Below are positions 10,740-23,209 of a stretch of DNA of 64,000 nt, piece by piece. Position 1 is the stretch's first letter, and every line of letters starts with the position of its first letter. The position numbers and the translations under genes were made by a program. The stretch is from Aquila chrysaetos chrysaetos. Lineage: Eukaryota > Chordata > Aves > Accipitriformes > Accipitridae. The stretch spans positions 620,001-684,000 of the forward strand of contig NW_024470326.1 in assembly GCF_900496995.4 (NCBI RefSeq), in the 5' to 3' direction. Under the pieces are notes generated by a model. That model saw nothing but the letters and a program-made list of their open reading frames with translations, did not search any database and was not told the origin of the DNA.

Positions 10740-12960
10740 GCAAATCATCCTGCCTTTCTACTCATGGCATTGGAAGGAGGCTCAGCTCCCTCCCATGCAC
10801 ACCACAAAGCCACAGGAGGTGGGATTCCTCTTGCCTCAGTTCAGGTGTGAGCAAAATAGACACCTGCATGTGAGCTCCTTGTCTCAGCTCCCATCTGAAT
10901 TAAGGGAGAGCAAAGGCAGGAGTCAGGTGTTCAGATGCAAATCCCTGGTGACATTTGAACGGCCAGAGGTGGTCCAGGATACATGTAGGTAACAGCAAAC
11001 TGTAACGGAGAAGTTCATAGAGACAGGGGAACATCTTGGGAATCATGTATGAGCCTGGAGGGAAATTCCTTTGGCCAAGTGACATGGCAGCTTATGCCCA
11101 ACTAAAGGCCAAAAGAACCTTTCCTACTCCTTATCTTCATGGCACTTGACACAGGTATTCATATGAACGACGGCAGTCATGTACCATAGCGAGAGCTGGG
11201 TCTCTCTCTTTTCCATCAGCTGAATTTACTGTACCACCACTGATTGTAATAGCATGTGTCCCAGGTTCGTCCCCACGCTGCCTAACAGAATTCAGGGCAG
11301 GTACTCTGTTTCATGTCGAAATCCAGGGCCACAGAGCTACATGAGATGCCAAGGCTGGCAGGGACCTCACAGGAGCTGCAGGAAAGCAATTCCCATTCAG
11401 GGTGGGTGCGTCATTGACGTCCCAGACGGCATCACAGAGAGTGCGATTTGGTGCCTGTTTGCCATACACTAAAGCCATCAGTCAGAGGCATCAGTCATCA
11501 GAGAGGCAAGGTCTGCTCCTTCACCACCTGAGAGCTTCAGGCATTGCATGAACATGAAGCGTGTCACAAAGGGGTTTTTACTCACTCCCTTGATGATCCA
11601 GTCAATGAAAAGACCAAGAATTTTCAGAGTGTGCCTGGATACATCTTGTCTTCAAGGACATCATCCTCCAAGCACAGCAATGGTCCATGTCAAAACTCGG
11701 TGGAAGCTCAAAAAGGGTTTCAAGGGCACCAAGATGAACTTTTGATACTTCAGGAACTGTTACAGAAGAAAAAGAGGTAAGGTAGGACGACTGCTTGAAA
11801 TGAGGAAGAGTAGGTCTAGATAGACCTGAGGTACTCTACGTCACAGCCTCGGTTAATACCAGCAAGGTCTCCCAGGCCTTTGAGCTGTGAGGCAGGACTC
11901 TGGAGGAGAACAACCAGCAGTGGATGGGGATCAAGCGCGGGGTTACTCAAGCAAACTACACCCTTACCAGTCCATGGGAACCATAGGGGCTGCATCCAAG
12001 GGTGCTGAGAAAGTGTCTTTTTCTCGAGGAGGTGCTGGTCTGGTATGACCCCAGTAAGAAAGGAACTCGGACACAGTGAGCTGCATTTGAAAATTATGTT
12101 CATCATCGTTAACACTATAAGGGGAGAATCATGCAGATCATCTTAGGCCCCTTTAGATGGTGGGAACCCCAGGTGGTGTAGCATTGAACGGGCCTTCTAC
12201 CTGAATGCAGCAAACCATGCAGACCCCATCCATAGAAAACAGTCTCCTCTTTTGGTCATCCAAGCTACTATAGGATTTTCTTACAAGGAACATCTCTACT
12301 CATCGTCTCAACAGTCAAACAGAAATGATGTTTTTATGAGAATGTTTTGCTGCACTGTTAGATACAGGCAAGGCCACGCAGGAGGCAGATGTCCAGTACA
12401 GAGTGGGACCTGCCTGCACGCTTGTGTGTGATAATATGCTGCTGAGGTTGTCCTGTGGCCCAGGGATCTGTGCAGCATAACACAGGTTTGATGGCCGTGC
12501 TGGACGTGCAGCAGGGTGCAGCGCAGCCCTAAGAACTCGATGTTCAGTCTTTTTGTGGTCAGGACCAGGGCTCAGGTTTCCCTGTGAGAAGTCTGTGCGT
12601 CCACTACGCTGCCACAGCTGAGATGCCGTGGCCCAATGTGCACTGCCAGGAGGAGCTGGAGACGCGTGGCTTGTCACAGAACTGTGATGGTTTTGGATGA
12701 AATGAGACGTGGTGGGACAGCTTGCTGAGCTGTGGTGCTGCAAGTGGAGGGCTACAGGCTCTGCCCAGGGAGCAGCAGGGAGGATGAGGACTATGTCCCC
12801 TGTATGAAGGGGAAGCTTGGATTTGTGGGGGTCCTCTATGTGACAGACAACAGGTTGGGTTAGCTTTTGTCATTTAGGATGAGAGCAGGAGTCAGCAGGA
12901 GTGACCTGGTGTTTGCAGTTACAAACTGCTTGCTCAGGTAGAGGAAACAGAAAAGGTCTT
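10740..12960. repeat. Segmental duplication (inverted copy at 59040-61294)
   Basis: The block matches the reverse complement of 59040-61294. Shared landmarks include CATGCACACCACAAAGCC near 10795, the stretch around GTGTCCCAGGTTCGTCCCC at 11258, and the CR1 piece at 11820-12110. The partner copy ends directly at the N gap at 61295. Together with the direct copy of 8450-10600 on the other side of that gap, this implies an inversion or a misjoined assembly there. Confidence 0.8.
11820..12060 (+). mobile_element. CR1 LINE internal fragment
   Basis: The forward sequence around GGCCTTTGAGCTGTGAGGCAG and GAGAACAACCAGCAGTGG matches the stretch following the endonuclease-RT linker in the CR1 copy at 13020-14220. 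It also matches the minus-strand copies at 27100-27245 and 60000-60195. It is short and degenerate with no coding capacity left. Confidence 0.6.
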
Positions 12961-13019
12961 TTGTCAGCAGCCCCAGGAAGTCTCCAGGTTCATGAGCAGG
13001 TTCCTGTGGTGAACAACTT
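12961..13019. other. Breakpoint zone of the inverted duplication
   Basis: Similarity to the reverse complement of about 58985-59040 continues to near 13003 (CTCCAGGTTCATGAGCAGG) and then stops. The right-hand copy continues into an olfactory receptor relic, whereas here CR1 sequence follows. This marks one end of the duplicated segment. Confidence 0.55.
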
Positions 13020-14220
13020 TAAGTGCCCTGGCATTCCCTGGCAAGGCAAAGCAACAGGGTGCCAACAGCCTGAAGTTGGCTATTGGGACAACTTCTTCAG
13101 CCAGCTGCCAGGTGGGCCACCAAGGGTGATTCTCACCTGGACCTGATCCTGGCCAACAAGGAACAGCTGGTTAGGGATGTGATGATATTCAGTGTCAGTC
13201 TTGGCTGTCATGGCCATGAATGAGGGGTTATCACTTCACTAAAGGGCAGTGAGTAAGGCCAGCAGGAGAGCACAGACCTGGGACTCCAGAGGAGAAGACT
13301 TGGACAAACTCAGGAGGCTGAGACAAGTGGTGCCATGGGAAGGAGCTCTGAAGAGTGAAGGAGCATGGGAAATCTGATAGGCCTTACAGGACAGCCTCTT
13401 CCAAGCACAGGAATGATCTCCCCAAATACCCTTGAAGAGAAGCAACCATCTCCGAGGCTGCTTGTGTGAACTGACTGAGCTCCAGGGCAAAAAGGCAGCA
13501 GGCAGGAGGTGGAAGCAGGGAAAGCTGCAGACAGAATGTCGAAACCTTGTCCCAGGATGTAGGGATGATGCCAAAGCCAAAGGTCCCATTGTCTTGAGAG
13601 ATGCAGGGCAGGATAGAGGCAGCAAGATGAGCTGATACTGGTTCATTAACAGTAAAAGAATAGACAGGGGTCATGTGGGCCTGCTGCTGAGCTCCCTAAG
13701 TGTAGGAGCAGGTAAGGCTGAGGAACTTAATGACTTCTTTGGCTGTGAGTTCTGCCAGGCCTTTGTGACTGGCGACAGGACCCTGGAGGAAAGCAACCAG
13801 CAGTAAGTGGGGATCAAGTCAGAGGTTACTTGAGCAATGTCAGCCTTGAACAGCCCCTGGGAGTAGAGGGGAATCATCCAAGGCTGGAGAGGGAGCAAGC
13901 CAATTTTGTAGCGAGGCTCACTCTGCATCACTTTTGACAGATCATGGAGATCAGGACAAGTGCTTGATGCCTTGCAAAAAAGTTGACAGCTCTCTTCCAA
14001 CACAGGCCAGAGGATGACCAGGGGAAGAAAAGGTTGTTTGACCTCATATTGGAGAGCAGTGTGTCCCTGAGCATGTCCTCCTGGATGATATTTCTGGGAA
14101 GATGAAGAGGAAGGCGACTGGGCATGGCCAGCATGGATTTACACGGGGTGGATCATGGTCGACCAAGCTCATGGCTTTCTATGATGAAAGGGCTGGATTT
14201 CTGGATGAGGGTGGATGATC
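13020..14220 (+). pseudogene. CR1 LINE ORF2 remnant (endonuclease C-terminus to RT start)
   Basis: The pieces appear in CR1 ORF2 order. The end of the endonuclease is at about 13075-13250 (GGPPRVILTWT, then a leucine-rich part with SLGCHGHE). A linker follows at about 13260-13650. Then comes a KAEELNDFFG stretch near 13710-13745, and finally HGFTRGGSWSTKLMAFYDE near 14130-14190, corresponding to the family's HGFTKGKSCLTNLVAFYD. Multiple stops and frame changes show it is dead. It ends before the catalytic YADD box. Confidence 0.8.
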
Positions 14221-14259
14221 AGTGGGTGTCTTTTATTATATTATTTGCATACGGGACAT

Positions 14260-14325
14260 CTGGAAGGATGGAGGAGGAAGGAGGGATCGATGGATTGGAT
14301 GGAGGAAGAGATGGGCGGAACTGAG
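14260..14325 (+). repeat. GGA/GGAT-rich short tandem tract
   Basis: A purine-rich run made of GGAGGAAGGAGG- and GGATGGAT-like words follows the CR1 fragment. It is too irregular to give a unit count. Confidence 0.5.
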
Positions 14326-14668
14326 ATTGATGGTTCAGCCTCAGAGGGTCATGAAATATTGGGTCCCGCTCTGCATGGAGGCCTGTAAGAAGTGGGCACT
14401 GCAGACGTTTGCATCTTGACTGCGTGCCTCAGCCTGGGAGATGGGGCTTCCCCCTGCTGCGGGTGGCTCTGCCAGGCCAGCCACATGGGTGTAGGTGGTG
14501 CAGACTCTACTTGAAGACATTCCTGTAACCCAATACATTGGGATGAATGCAGAATTGGCCTATTCAAAATCAAGCGTTTCATTCACTTGGTCTCCTTTGC
14601 TTTGACATCTTCGCACTTTGACCACACTCCTGAAATGTCTCTAATTCACCACAGAAAAATTGAAGCCT

Positions 14669-15241
14669 TGTATTTGGGTCTGGCTGAGATGGAGTTAATT
14701 TCTCCCCATAGCAGCCCTCGTAGTGCTGTGCTCTGCACTGGTAGCTAGAAAGGTGTTGATAACATGCCAGTTGTTTTGGCTACTGCTGAGCAGCGCTGGC
14801 ACAGCATCAAGGCTGTCTCCCCAACATTTTTGCCCCCCTCCACGGCAGGCTGTGGGCTGGGCAAGATCTTAGGAGGGGACATAGCCAGGACAGCTGACCC
14901 AAACTAACCAAACAGATTCCATACCATATGTCTCAGCTATAAAAGCTGAGTAAGGGGAGATGGAAGGGGAGCATTTTCGTCTTCTGGAGCAACCACTACA
15001 CGTACTGAAGCCCTGCTTCCCAGGGAAGTGGCTAGACATTGCCTGCTGATGGGAAGTAGAGAATAACATCATTTGTTTTCTTTGCTTTCGCACGTGACCT
15101 TCGCTGTCACTTTATTAAACTGTCCTTATCTTGACCCACGAGCCTTTTGTTATGTTTTCTCTCCCCTGTCCAGCTGAGGAGGGGGAGGGATAGAGTGGCT
15201 TTGGTGGGCAGCTGGCACCCAGCCAGGGTCAGCCTACCACA
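14669..15241 (+). mobile_element. Solo LTR of avian ERVL type
   Basis: The element begins TGTATTTGGGTCTGGCTGAG and ends with GCCTACCACA. It holds a TATA-like GCTATAAAAGC near 14937-14947 and an ATTAAA poly(A)-like signal near 15113. The start, a stretch with CTGACCCAAACTAACCAAA, and the terminal GGGCAGCTGGCACCCAGCC are the order seen in avian class III LTRs. No internal retroviral sequence adjoins either end. Ends were placed by the TG/CA termini; I see no clear target-site duplication. Confidence 0.8.
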
Positions 15242-17659
15242 AGACTAAAGGCAAATTATGCCCAGACATGGCTCCTCGGGTGTTTTTGCAATGCTAATGA
15301 GCCCTCTGGTGCCGAGCTCCTGAACTGCAGCTCCTTAGAGACTGACCAAGCCTCTAGAGAAGTCCAAGTCAGAAGCAAACCTCCAGGTTTGTGAGGGTGT
15401 TAGCAGGCCCTGCTGAAGTCCGTCACTGAAGAGACCATGCAGGGAATGAGCAGACAAAGTTCCTGTCCCTGGGGGGTTGGTGAAGCAGGAAGTTGGAGGC
15501 ACCGGGTACAGGAGGGAAATTTACAAGTGGAGGTCACTGTGAAAGCCCTTGATGTGCTTCAGCAAGCTGGATGGCCAAGCCCTGACCCCCATCCCCTGGG
15601 GAGGGGCACCATTTCCTCTTGGGATGCTCAGGGCTCTTCCTGGGGGCAATGTGAAATGGGAGTGTGTGATGCTGACAGGCACAGGTCACCAGTACAACAC
15701 CTTGCAGGTTCTGTGGAGGGTGGGTGAAGAGGCAACACAGCACTGGAGCTGTAAGGACCTCATGTCCTCTAGTGGGGCTCAGTTGAAGAGACAGAAGCCA
15801 TAGCCATGAGAACAAGGGTCTCTGCTCTGTTGGGGTGTCAAAGGCCCACCAAGGCCCTTGGCCATCTCCACCACCAGCTACACTGGCCTGTGCCTGTGCC
15901 TGCTTCCTTGCTTCCAACACCAAGCTGTGGTTTTTCTGAGGATTTGCCAATGCCTGTGAGCTCCCCCACAAGTCATTCCCTTTTCTTTTAAAGCCTTACT
16001 AATGCTCATTTACACCCAAGATTTCCAAGGCCCAGACTTGCTAGAATCCTCTATTGAGCACCACAACCCAGCACTGAACTGCACATCCTCCTTCTTCTGC
16101 TGTTGCCTCAAATTACAAACTCAACCTGTTTCACTTCAGCATGACGCCCGCCCCGATATTTCAAGTCTTTTCCCTGCCTTTAACTCACTCACTGATACAC
16201 CTACATGCTCTCTCCAGTGCACACTACATGGAAATGTCGATATCAGCCCTCATTTTCCCAGGAGGGGCCTGTGTTCCTGCCATCTTCCCAGGACATCCTC
16301 TTCCTCAACCTCCACACACAGACATCAACTGCCTTCCATTCCTGGTTTCAGACATGGTTGTAAGGATTTGCTAAAGCCATTAGCAATACCTTGTTTCTCA
16401 TTAACATTCCTCAACCCTCTCTCGCAGACCTACACATGGCCAATCGCTGATGCTCAGCACCACTCACTCTTCGGAAGAGGTCTTGAGCATTTTGGATCTT
16501 CCTGGTGCTTTTTATAAGCTTCCTCGCTCCCTCCAGAGCTCATGACGAGCTTTCTTGGCCATAACAGGGCCTTGATGACCACCTGTTATGAAATGGTTTG
16601 TCTTTTTCTGATCGTCTGTGCAGAAAGAGTAGTCCCACAAAAGTACCAAATCTATTGAAATGGGGTGCTGAGTGAAGTGTCAGTAAGGACCAGGTGAGCC
16701 ACCCCCACGCCTGTGGCTTCCTGGAAAGGCATCTGTCCTGAGAATCAGGTCCAGCCTCTGCCACTCTCTGGAGAGGAAAACCAGCAGTGTCCAGGCCACC
16801 TGGGGAACATAAAGGGCAACCTTTTGCAAGACCACCCTTCATCTGAAGTGCTTTGGATGTGTCCTTGAGGATGGGCTATCATGCCTTATATGGCAGACAC
16901 TGATTCCGCTGCCATTACCCAGAGACGCTGACACAGATGTAGACTGCTCCGTTGCAGATATTTACATTTAGGCAGGTTAATGCTTTCTGGGGTAGATACT
17001 GAGACTCCTAGGGAAATCACACAAACACATGAAGGATTATTGAAGGACCACATGGCCCACATGGCATCCATCATAACCCCCATGACCTTCCCCCCAGGCA
17101 ACTCCTCAGCCAGTCATGTCACAGCCTGTCCCAATGCATGAGGTTATTCTGACCCAGTGCAAACCTTGTCCCCTTTGCCTTGTAAAACTTCTGGAGGTTT
17201 CTTTGGCCAAGTCCACAAGTGTCTCAAGGTCCCTCTGGGCTGAAAATATACCACCTCCACATTTAAGGTCTGTGGGCCACTGCCTCAGGCAGTGGATGAA
17301 TATGGAGAATTACAGGACACTGCAGGTAATGAAAGAGAATGATGCGCTTCATGGAGTTGCCTACCAAGGTGGAAAATGCCACAGGAACCCTCTCAAAAAC
17401 ACCAGAAGAGGGTACAAAGCAAGTAATGCATGGCCAAAGGGGAAAAGATTAACAGGGTAGTCTGTTCTTTTTGGATGCTGTTATGATAGTAAAACAGGAG
17501 CACTTGTAGTTTCAGGGAAGTAAAATGGAAGCAAAGAATGTGGTCAGGGCTGTTTGGGGTCACCTGCAAAGCAGCCCAGCACCTGATGTGAATGACTTCT
17601 GTGGCCAGGGACAACCTGAGAGCTTTCCCTCATTGGAAGACATGAAGGGGAAGGAAGGA
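15242..17659. other. Non-coding paralogous OR-cluster spacer
   Basis: Parts of this stretch repeat earlier spacer. About 15350-15970 resembles 2090-2730, sharing AGTCCAAGTCAGAAGCAAA and CAGGGCTCTTCCTGGGGGCA. About 16250-16740 resembles 4860-5430. The piece at 15710-15780 also occurs near 58945-59010 on the other strand. No intact coding frame is visible. Confidence 0.55.
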
Positions 17660-18483
17660 CAGCATCATTCATTCACTCTGGAAGGGACCTTGGCAGGTGT
17701 CTTGACCAACCTCCTGCACAAAGCTGCGTCAGACAAGGTTATTCAGGTCTTTATTTAAACATCTCTTCATCAGGTTCAAGGATCAAGCCTTCACATATTC
17801 TCTGGGAAACAGCTTCCAGCGCTTCACTATCCTCGTGTTGGAAAAGTTTCTCCCTGTATGTGCCTGACCCTCTCTTTTTCCAGCCCATTGCCTCTTGTCT
17901 TTGTGTCTTGTACCACAGACATAAGCCTGACTCAGCCTTACTAGGACCAGTGCCATGCTGCTGCCTGTTCCCCCACGACCTTCCTTTCTCCCAGCTGAAC
18001 AAGCCCAGCTCTTTTAGCTGCTTCTCACACGACAAGTGCTTCAGCCCTGATCACCTTGGTGGCCCTCATCTGACCTGGCTCCGGTTTGCCAATGTCTCTT
18101 TGGCACTACAGGGGGCTCAAAACCTCGGGAATTAGTCTGGATATGATGTAAAATGTTCTGAGGAGACAGCGATAATCAATTCCATTGGCTGTGCTCCTGC
18201 TCATGCAGCCCTTGATTCTGTTGGTCTCTTTGCTGCTGGTTCATCTTTTGCCTCCTGGCACCCAAGGACCACCAGAGCCTTTCCCACAGAGCTGCTACCC
18301 AGCCATGCAGCCCCTTGCCTCCCTCATTGCAGGGGCTTGGTCTGCTTTAGGGGCAGGACTTGGGATTTGTCCTTATTGGATAGCATGCAGTTCTCTTTTG
18401 GCCCATCCCTCCAGCATGCCTATGTCCTTTGGGAAGGCAGCTCTGCCCTCCAGTGCAGTGTCTGCCTCTCCTCAGTGGGATGG
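17660..18483 (-). mobile_element. CR1 LINE 3' region fragment
   Basis: On the plus strand it opens with CTCTGGAAGGGACCTTGGCA, the reversed form of the CR1 3' end. It then runs through the usual antisense CR1 landmarks, such as TTCTCCCAGCTGAACAAGCC and GTCCTTTGGGAAGGC. The copy at 25983-26480 shares much of it. It is cut at 18484 by an ERVL-type LTR. Confidence 0.8.
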
Positions 18484-18782
18484 TGTCCTGGTTTGGCTGG
18501 GATAGATTTCTTCTTCCTAGCAGCGGGTACAGTGTTATGTTTTGGGTTCAGTATGAGAAGAATGTTGGTAAGACTGATGTTTTCAGCTGTGGCTAAGTAG
18601 TGTTTAGGCTAAAGTCAAGGATTTTTCAGCTTCTGATGCCCAAGCCAGGAAGAAGGCTGGAGTGGCACAAGAAGTTGGAGGGCACACAGCCAGGGCAGCT
18701 GACCCAAACTGGCCAAAGGGTTATTCCATACCATGTGACATCATGTCTAGCATATAAACTGGGGGGAGTTGGCCTGGGTGGG
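18484..18782 (+). mobile_element. ERVL-type LTR, 5' part, interrupted
   Basis: It starts TGTCCTGGTTTGGCTGGGAT, the standard start of a common avian class III LTR, and continues to a TATA-like CATATAAACTGG near 18751. The sequence then stops abruptly at the LTR end of the class I element at 18783. The missing 3' part is not found immediately beyond the class I element, so the insertion site was later deleted or rearranged. Confidence 0.75.
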
Positions 18783-19191
18783 TGTTACGGATGCACGACT
18801 AACTAACGGCCAACTTAAGAATCCCCAAGATTTATAAGTGATGGCTCAAAATGCGCATATCACTCACCTCAAAGCTGAGGGCTCTCTCCCTCAAGGAGTT
18901 ACCTCGGGCGGTGCCCCGACCCGAGGGGGAGTCCCCAACTGCAGACCCACTGCTCCGAGGAGGACTGCCAACGTGTCCTCCGGCAGGACCCCGTTTATAC
19001 CCCTGTCGAATCTGACCTGTGGTCATTTAATTCTATTGGCTAGGAGGGTCATCTCAGTGTACCTGGCGCCCTTCAGTTGGCCAGTTCAAATCTCAGCCTG
19101 CAGCCTCCAGGGTTTCCTTCCCCTTCTCCCTGCCTGGAGAAGTTTTGTTTCCTGCTGGCGGGATGGGGGGGGTGGGGAATGTACTGCCACA
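18783..19191 (-). mobile_element. Putative 3' LTR of class I endogenous retrovirus (element A)
   Basis: Read on the minus strand it runs from TGTGGCAG (19191) to CCGTAACA (18783) and contains TATAAA near 18993-18999 followed by a GC-rich R/U5-like part. It lies just after env and pol remnants on the same strand, the position of a 3' LTR. The outer end is well defined by the junction with the class III LTR. The inner end at 19191 is inferred. Confidence 0.55.
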
Positions 19192-20235
19192 GTCCTTCAT
19201 GGGAAGGTGAGTGGACCACATACCATCACTACTCACCCAAACTGTTAGTCCTAAACTTTCCACCTGTCCTTTAATACAGTCAATTCCAGGCCCAATTCTC
19301 CTTCCATTATTAAGAGGGGACCAAGCATCATTTAAAACATTACTATAATTTCTACAAGCACATCCTCATCTTAGAGCTTTAGCTACTGGATAAAGTCTTT
19401 GAACTTCTGGGTCAGAAGAATTACAAGTATAGACTTTCGTACAGTTCCATTTAGGATGTGTGATTTTCTCTGTTTGTCTAGTCCAATCTAAATTCCCATA
19501 GATAGTTCTGGTTCTGGGTGGATCTAATAAGGGCCCTGTAACTCCAGTAAATTCCAAACACCATTCTCTATTTTGAATATGATCCCAAGTTCCTCTCTGC
19601 ACTTGTCTCCATGATTTTGGCAATTGGCAGCTCCAAGGGGTGTTTGTACAAGTTTCTTCTGAAGGATGATAAATTAATTCTTTTGCTCATGAGGTGGATG
19701 GTTGGTAATGTTGCAATTCAAAATGCTATAATTCCTCCTTTCAAAGTTTAAAGAATAATTGCCATCCAAATCCATCCAATTTAATCTGTTAAACTGATTC
19801 TCATTGTCCCACATCTTTTCCCAAGTTTTGGTTAGATTCAATGTCAATATTCCCCATGGAATTGGATTTTCAGCTGACTTTGGAATCGGAAGGCAGGCTG
19901 TTATTGAGGTTAAATTTTGTACCTTCGCAAAACCTTGAATCAATTGTATAACTAGATTGTCTTTTATCAAAATCACAGGAACGACTAATATCAGGATTAG
20001 TAATTCAGACAATAATCATTTTGTTTATCTTATACTACGGATTCTTTATGATGTCAGTTCGTGATTCTGCCTTTGTAATTTTACATCTACTATTATTTAT
20101 CTTATGTTTAGGACAACTTAAAAGAAAATATGTAAAACCTGTAACACACAAAAGGATTACTGCCCCTGACAATATCCCTAGTAACAACCCCAATATTATA
20201 AGCTTTACACAATTGTTCTCCCAAGTGCATAGCAT
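19192..20235 (-). pseudogene. Retroviral env remnant, surface subunit part (element A)
   Basis: This env remnant begins with an ATG at 20235, six bases after the pol stop. A strongly hydrophobic leader follows (residues about 12-37). Then comes a stretch rich in N-glycosylation sites (NLT, NYS, NIT types) and Cys residues around 19360-19990, typical of a retroviral surface glycoprotein. At least one frameshift lies near 19625-19675 and a stop near 19365. The transmembrane subunit is missing and the putative LTR follows directly. No protein can be made from this in its present form. Confidence 0.65.
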
Positions 20236-20240
20236 GAAAC

Positions 20241-22335
20241 TTATTTATAGGTTTTCAATTTCAAAGGACCGGTTTCTTTAGACTTCCAATTCCCTGTTGG
20301 TGCTTTCTTTACTCTTGAATAGTGAAGCCAAGGTCCTTTTCCCCAAACCTTTGCTGCTGTATATGTTGTTAAAAGTACTTGATACGGTCCTTTCCACTTC
20401 TCAGCTAGTGGTTCTGCAGTCCACGACTTTACGTATACCCAGTCTCCTGGTTGGAAGGGATGCACTGCTGTGTCCAATTCTAAGGGTCCAGCTGTGGAGA
20501 CATACTGACGAAGTTCTTGTAAAGAGTTTCCTAAAGAAATCATAACACCCTTTAAAGACATATCTCCGAAAGCGCTCAAGGTATTTGGAACATAGGACCC
20601 TTGATATGGTCTCCCATATAACATTTCATAAGGACTTAAATTTCCTTCCCTTTTGGCTGTACTCTGATTCTTAATAGAGCCATGGGTAATGCTTTAACCC
20701 ATGTAAGCGAGGTTTCCTGACAAATTTTACTCAGCTGTTGCTTGAGAGTGTAGTTCATTCTTTCTACTTTCCCACTTGCTTGCGGTCTATATGGGGTGTG
20801 ATAGTCCCAATCTATAGACAATACCTTGCTCAACTGTCTTACAATCTTTGCTATAAAATGAGGGCCATTGTCAGATGACATTCCTACAGGGACCCCAAAT
20901 CTTGGTATGATCTCTTTGAGCAAGACTTTAACTACTTCTCTTGCTTTGTTGGTGCGGCAAGGGAAAGCCTCAGGCCACCCAGTGAAAGTATCAAAGAGAA
21001 CTAGGATATATCGATATCCTTCTTTTCAGGGCAATTCTGTAAAATCAGTTTACCAGCATTCTTCTGGAGAATTTCCTTGTTTCGTAATTCCAAAAGTAAT
21101 CTTATTACTGGTTTGGGGATTATTGCGTATACAAATTTCACATCCCATTGTAATTGTTCAAATAATCTTTGTCATATCTCTACTCAAAATACACTTTTGT
21201 AAATGCTTAACAAGGTTTTCTGTTCCGCAATGTACTTTGCTATGTTCAGCCCGGGCAATTTCTCTCATTATTGCGGGTGGGACTATTATTTGACCTGTTG
21301 GTGTTACAGCCCATCCTGGTTCATTTTTATTAGCCTGCAATCTAATAATTAATTCTTCATCTTTTTCATTATAATTTGGAGCATCTTTAGGTAAATTTAC
21401 ACTTTTCTCTGGAACTAGTGCTAGGATGCCTTTTTCTGCAGCATCTTTAGCAGCTCTATCAGCCAATCAGTTACCTGTTTCAGGGACAGTCCTACCTGAC
21501 TGACGTGCTTTACAGTGCATTATCATGACTGCTGCTGGCTTTTGAATGGCTTCTAACAATTTCAGTATTTGTTCTGCATGCTGAAAGGTGGTTCCTTGTG
21601 CAGATAACAGTCCTCTTTCTTTCCCTATTGCTCCATGTGCATGTCCTACTCCAAAAGCACACTTTGAGTCTGTCCAAATGTTGACTCGCTTTCTTTGACT
21701 TAGTTCCAGTGCTCAAGTAAGAGCTATCAGTTCAGCCTTTTGGTCAGATACATTTGAAGGCAAAGCTCGTGATTCAATTACCTTCTCAGTAGTGGTTGCC
21801 GCATATCCTGTTAAGCGTTTTCCATCACGGATGAAACTGCTTCCGTCGGTATATAGTTCCCAATCCGTCTCTTCCAGTGGCGCATCTTGGAGATCTGGTC
21901 GGCTGGAGTAGACTTCTTCAATTGTCTGGAGCCAGTCATGTTCCAGTTCTCCTTCAACTTGATCAGTTGTTAAAAACACAGCAGGGTTAACGATAGTAGT
22001 AGTTTTTAAGTAAACATCGTCTTGCTCCAGCAACACCACTTGGTATTTCAGCATTCTACTAAGGGATAACCAATGCCCCCCTTTCTGTTCAAGCACAGTG
22101 ATCACCATGTGGGGAACATACACTGTAATTCTCTGTCCTAGGGTGAACTTGCGAGCTTCTTGGATCAATAGCACAGTTGCAGCGACGGCTCTCAGACAAC
22201 CAGGCCATCCCAGGCAAACGTTGTCTAATTGCTTCGAGAAGTAGGCCACAGCTCGCCGACTTAGTCCCAGATATTGGACCAGGACACCCAGAGCTATACC
22301 TTTTCTTTCATGAGTAAAGAGTTGCTCCCTGCAAG
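20241..22335 (-). pseudogene. Retroviral pol remnant: RNase H and integrase (element A, gammaretrovirus-like)
   Basis: The minus-strand order follows a gammaretroviral pol. A connection region with VAYFSKQLDNV is near 22210-22250. RNase H has the metal-binding YTDGSS at about 21845. The integrase zinc domain is near 21180-21250. The integrase core has SSDNGPHF near 20865 and [13 protein letters not shown] near 20775. The C-terminal GPY/F-type domain has WKGPYQVLLTT near 20390. Frameshifts and stops occur around 21715, 21470 and 21000-21050. The RT fingers and palm, protease, gag and 5' LTR are absent. The right edge at about 22335 is where retroviral similarity fades. Confidence 0.85.
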
Positions 22336-22994
22336 GCCCTGAGCTGGCAGTGCTACTCTGCAGAGTAAGGGCGTTGCAGAGCCCTTGGGCCACGGGGTGA
22401 CCCCACACTGGCCGTGCTGATCAGGCTGGGAAGCAGACCCTTCCCATGGGTCTGTAGACAATCAAAGGGCATTCCAACTGTCTCAGGAAGTGTTCAGGGC
22501 TGTCACTGGATCCAGCCCATGGCTTCTCATTGAAGGTGACATGAACCACGCTCTAGTCTCCCTTCCCCATTCCTGCTGTGCCCCTACTGCCTCTCCTGAC
22601 ATTGCAGAGTCCTCGTTAGCCCTGGTTAGCTTATCCGTCCTTTGCTTTGACATTATTGTGAAACTATCCAGTGTGTACCCAACACTGGTGCGTGTCCTGG
22701 TGGCTCCTGATACCTCCCTGAAGGGCATGAGTCAGTCAGCAGCCCTTCCACATGTGACAGTCCCCAGCAGATGCCTCTATCCCATTCAGGATCTCCAGTG
22801 GCACTGGGCACTCACAGGTGAGGACTCAGTCCAGCCCTCCTCTTACACAACACCCCATTCCCTCATCCCCTCAGCCCATGCAGCACCCAAGCACAACAGC
22901 AAGTCCTTTCAGCCTGCAATTCCCTGAGTGTATTCCGTACCCCCGTTTGGGAAAAAAAGCCCAAGCTTCACACAGGGCACTGAGGAAATCTCCT
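22336..22994. other. Non-coding stretch between element A and OR copy 2
   Basis: No recognisable domain is present. A minus-strand open frame reaching to 22408 only extends the retroviral frame by about 25 codons of unrelated sequence. I see no LTR at this end of element A. Confidence 0.4.
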
Positions 22995-23000
22995 TTTATT
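22995..23000 (-). other. Poly(A) signal AATAAA for OR copy 2
   Basis: AATAAA on the minus strand lies about 210 nt past the receptor stop codon, within sequence paralogous to the 3' end region of OR copy 1. It is the likely 3' end signal of the intact receptor mRNA. Confidence 0.6.
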
Positions 23001-23209
23001 ACAGAGATGTCACAAAGGAGGTCAAATGTAGCATGGTGACAGACTCATTTACAGAAGGTCTCTGGGTCAGATAGACTCAGTTCATCCTCTGGAGAAGCAG
23101 GACGAAAGCAAATATTTGTGTACAGGCATGTTTATAACAGATACAATGACCACTAGACAGACGTTGCCTGAGATAATTGTGAGATTGCTTTTGAGGAGAG
23201 GAGGACACC

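Noticed and set aside
22336..22408. N-terminal extension of the element A pol frame
   Set aside because: The residues before the RNase H connection region do not resemble reverse transcriptase and appear to be flanking DNA in an open frame.
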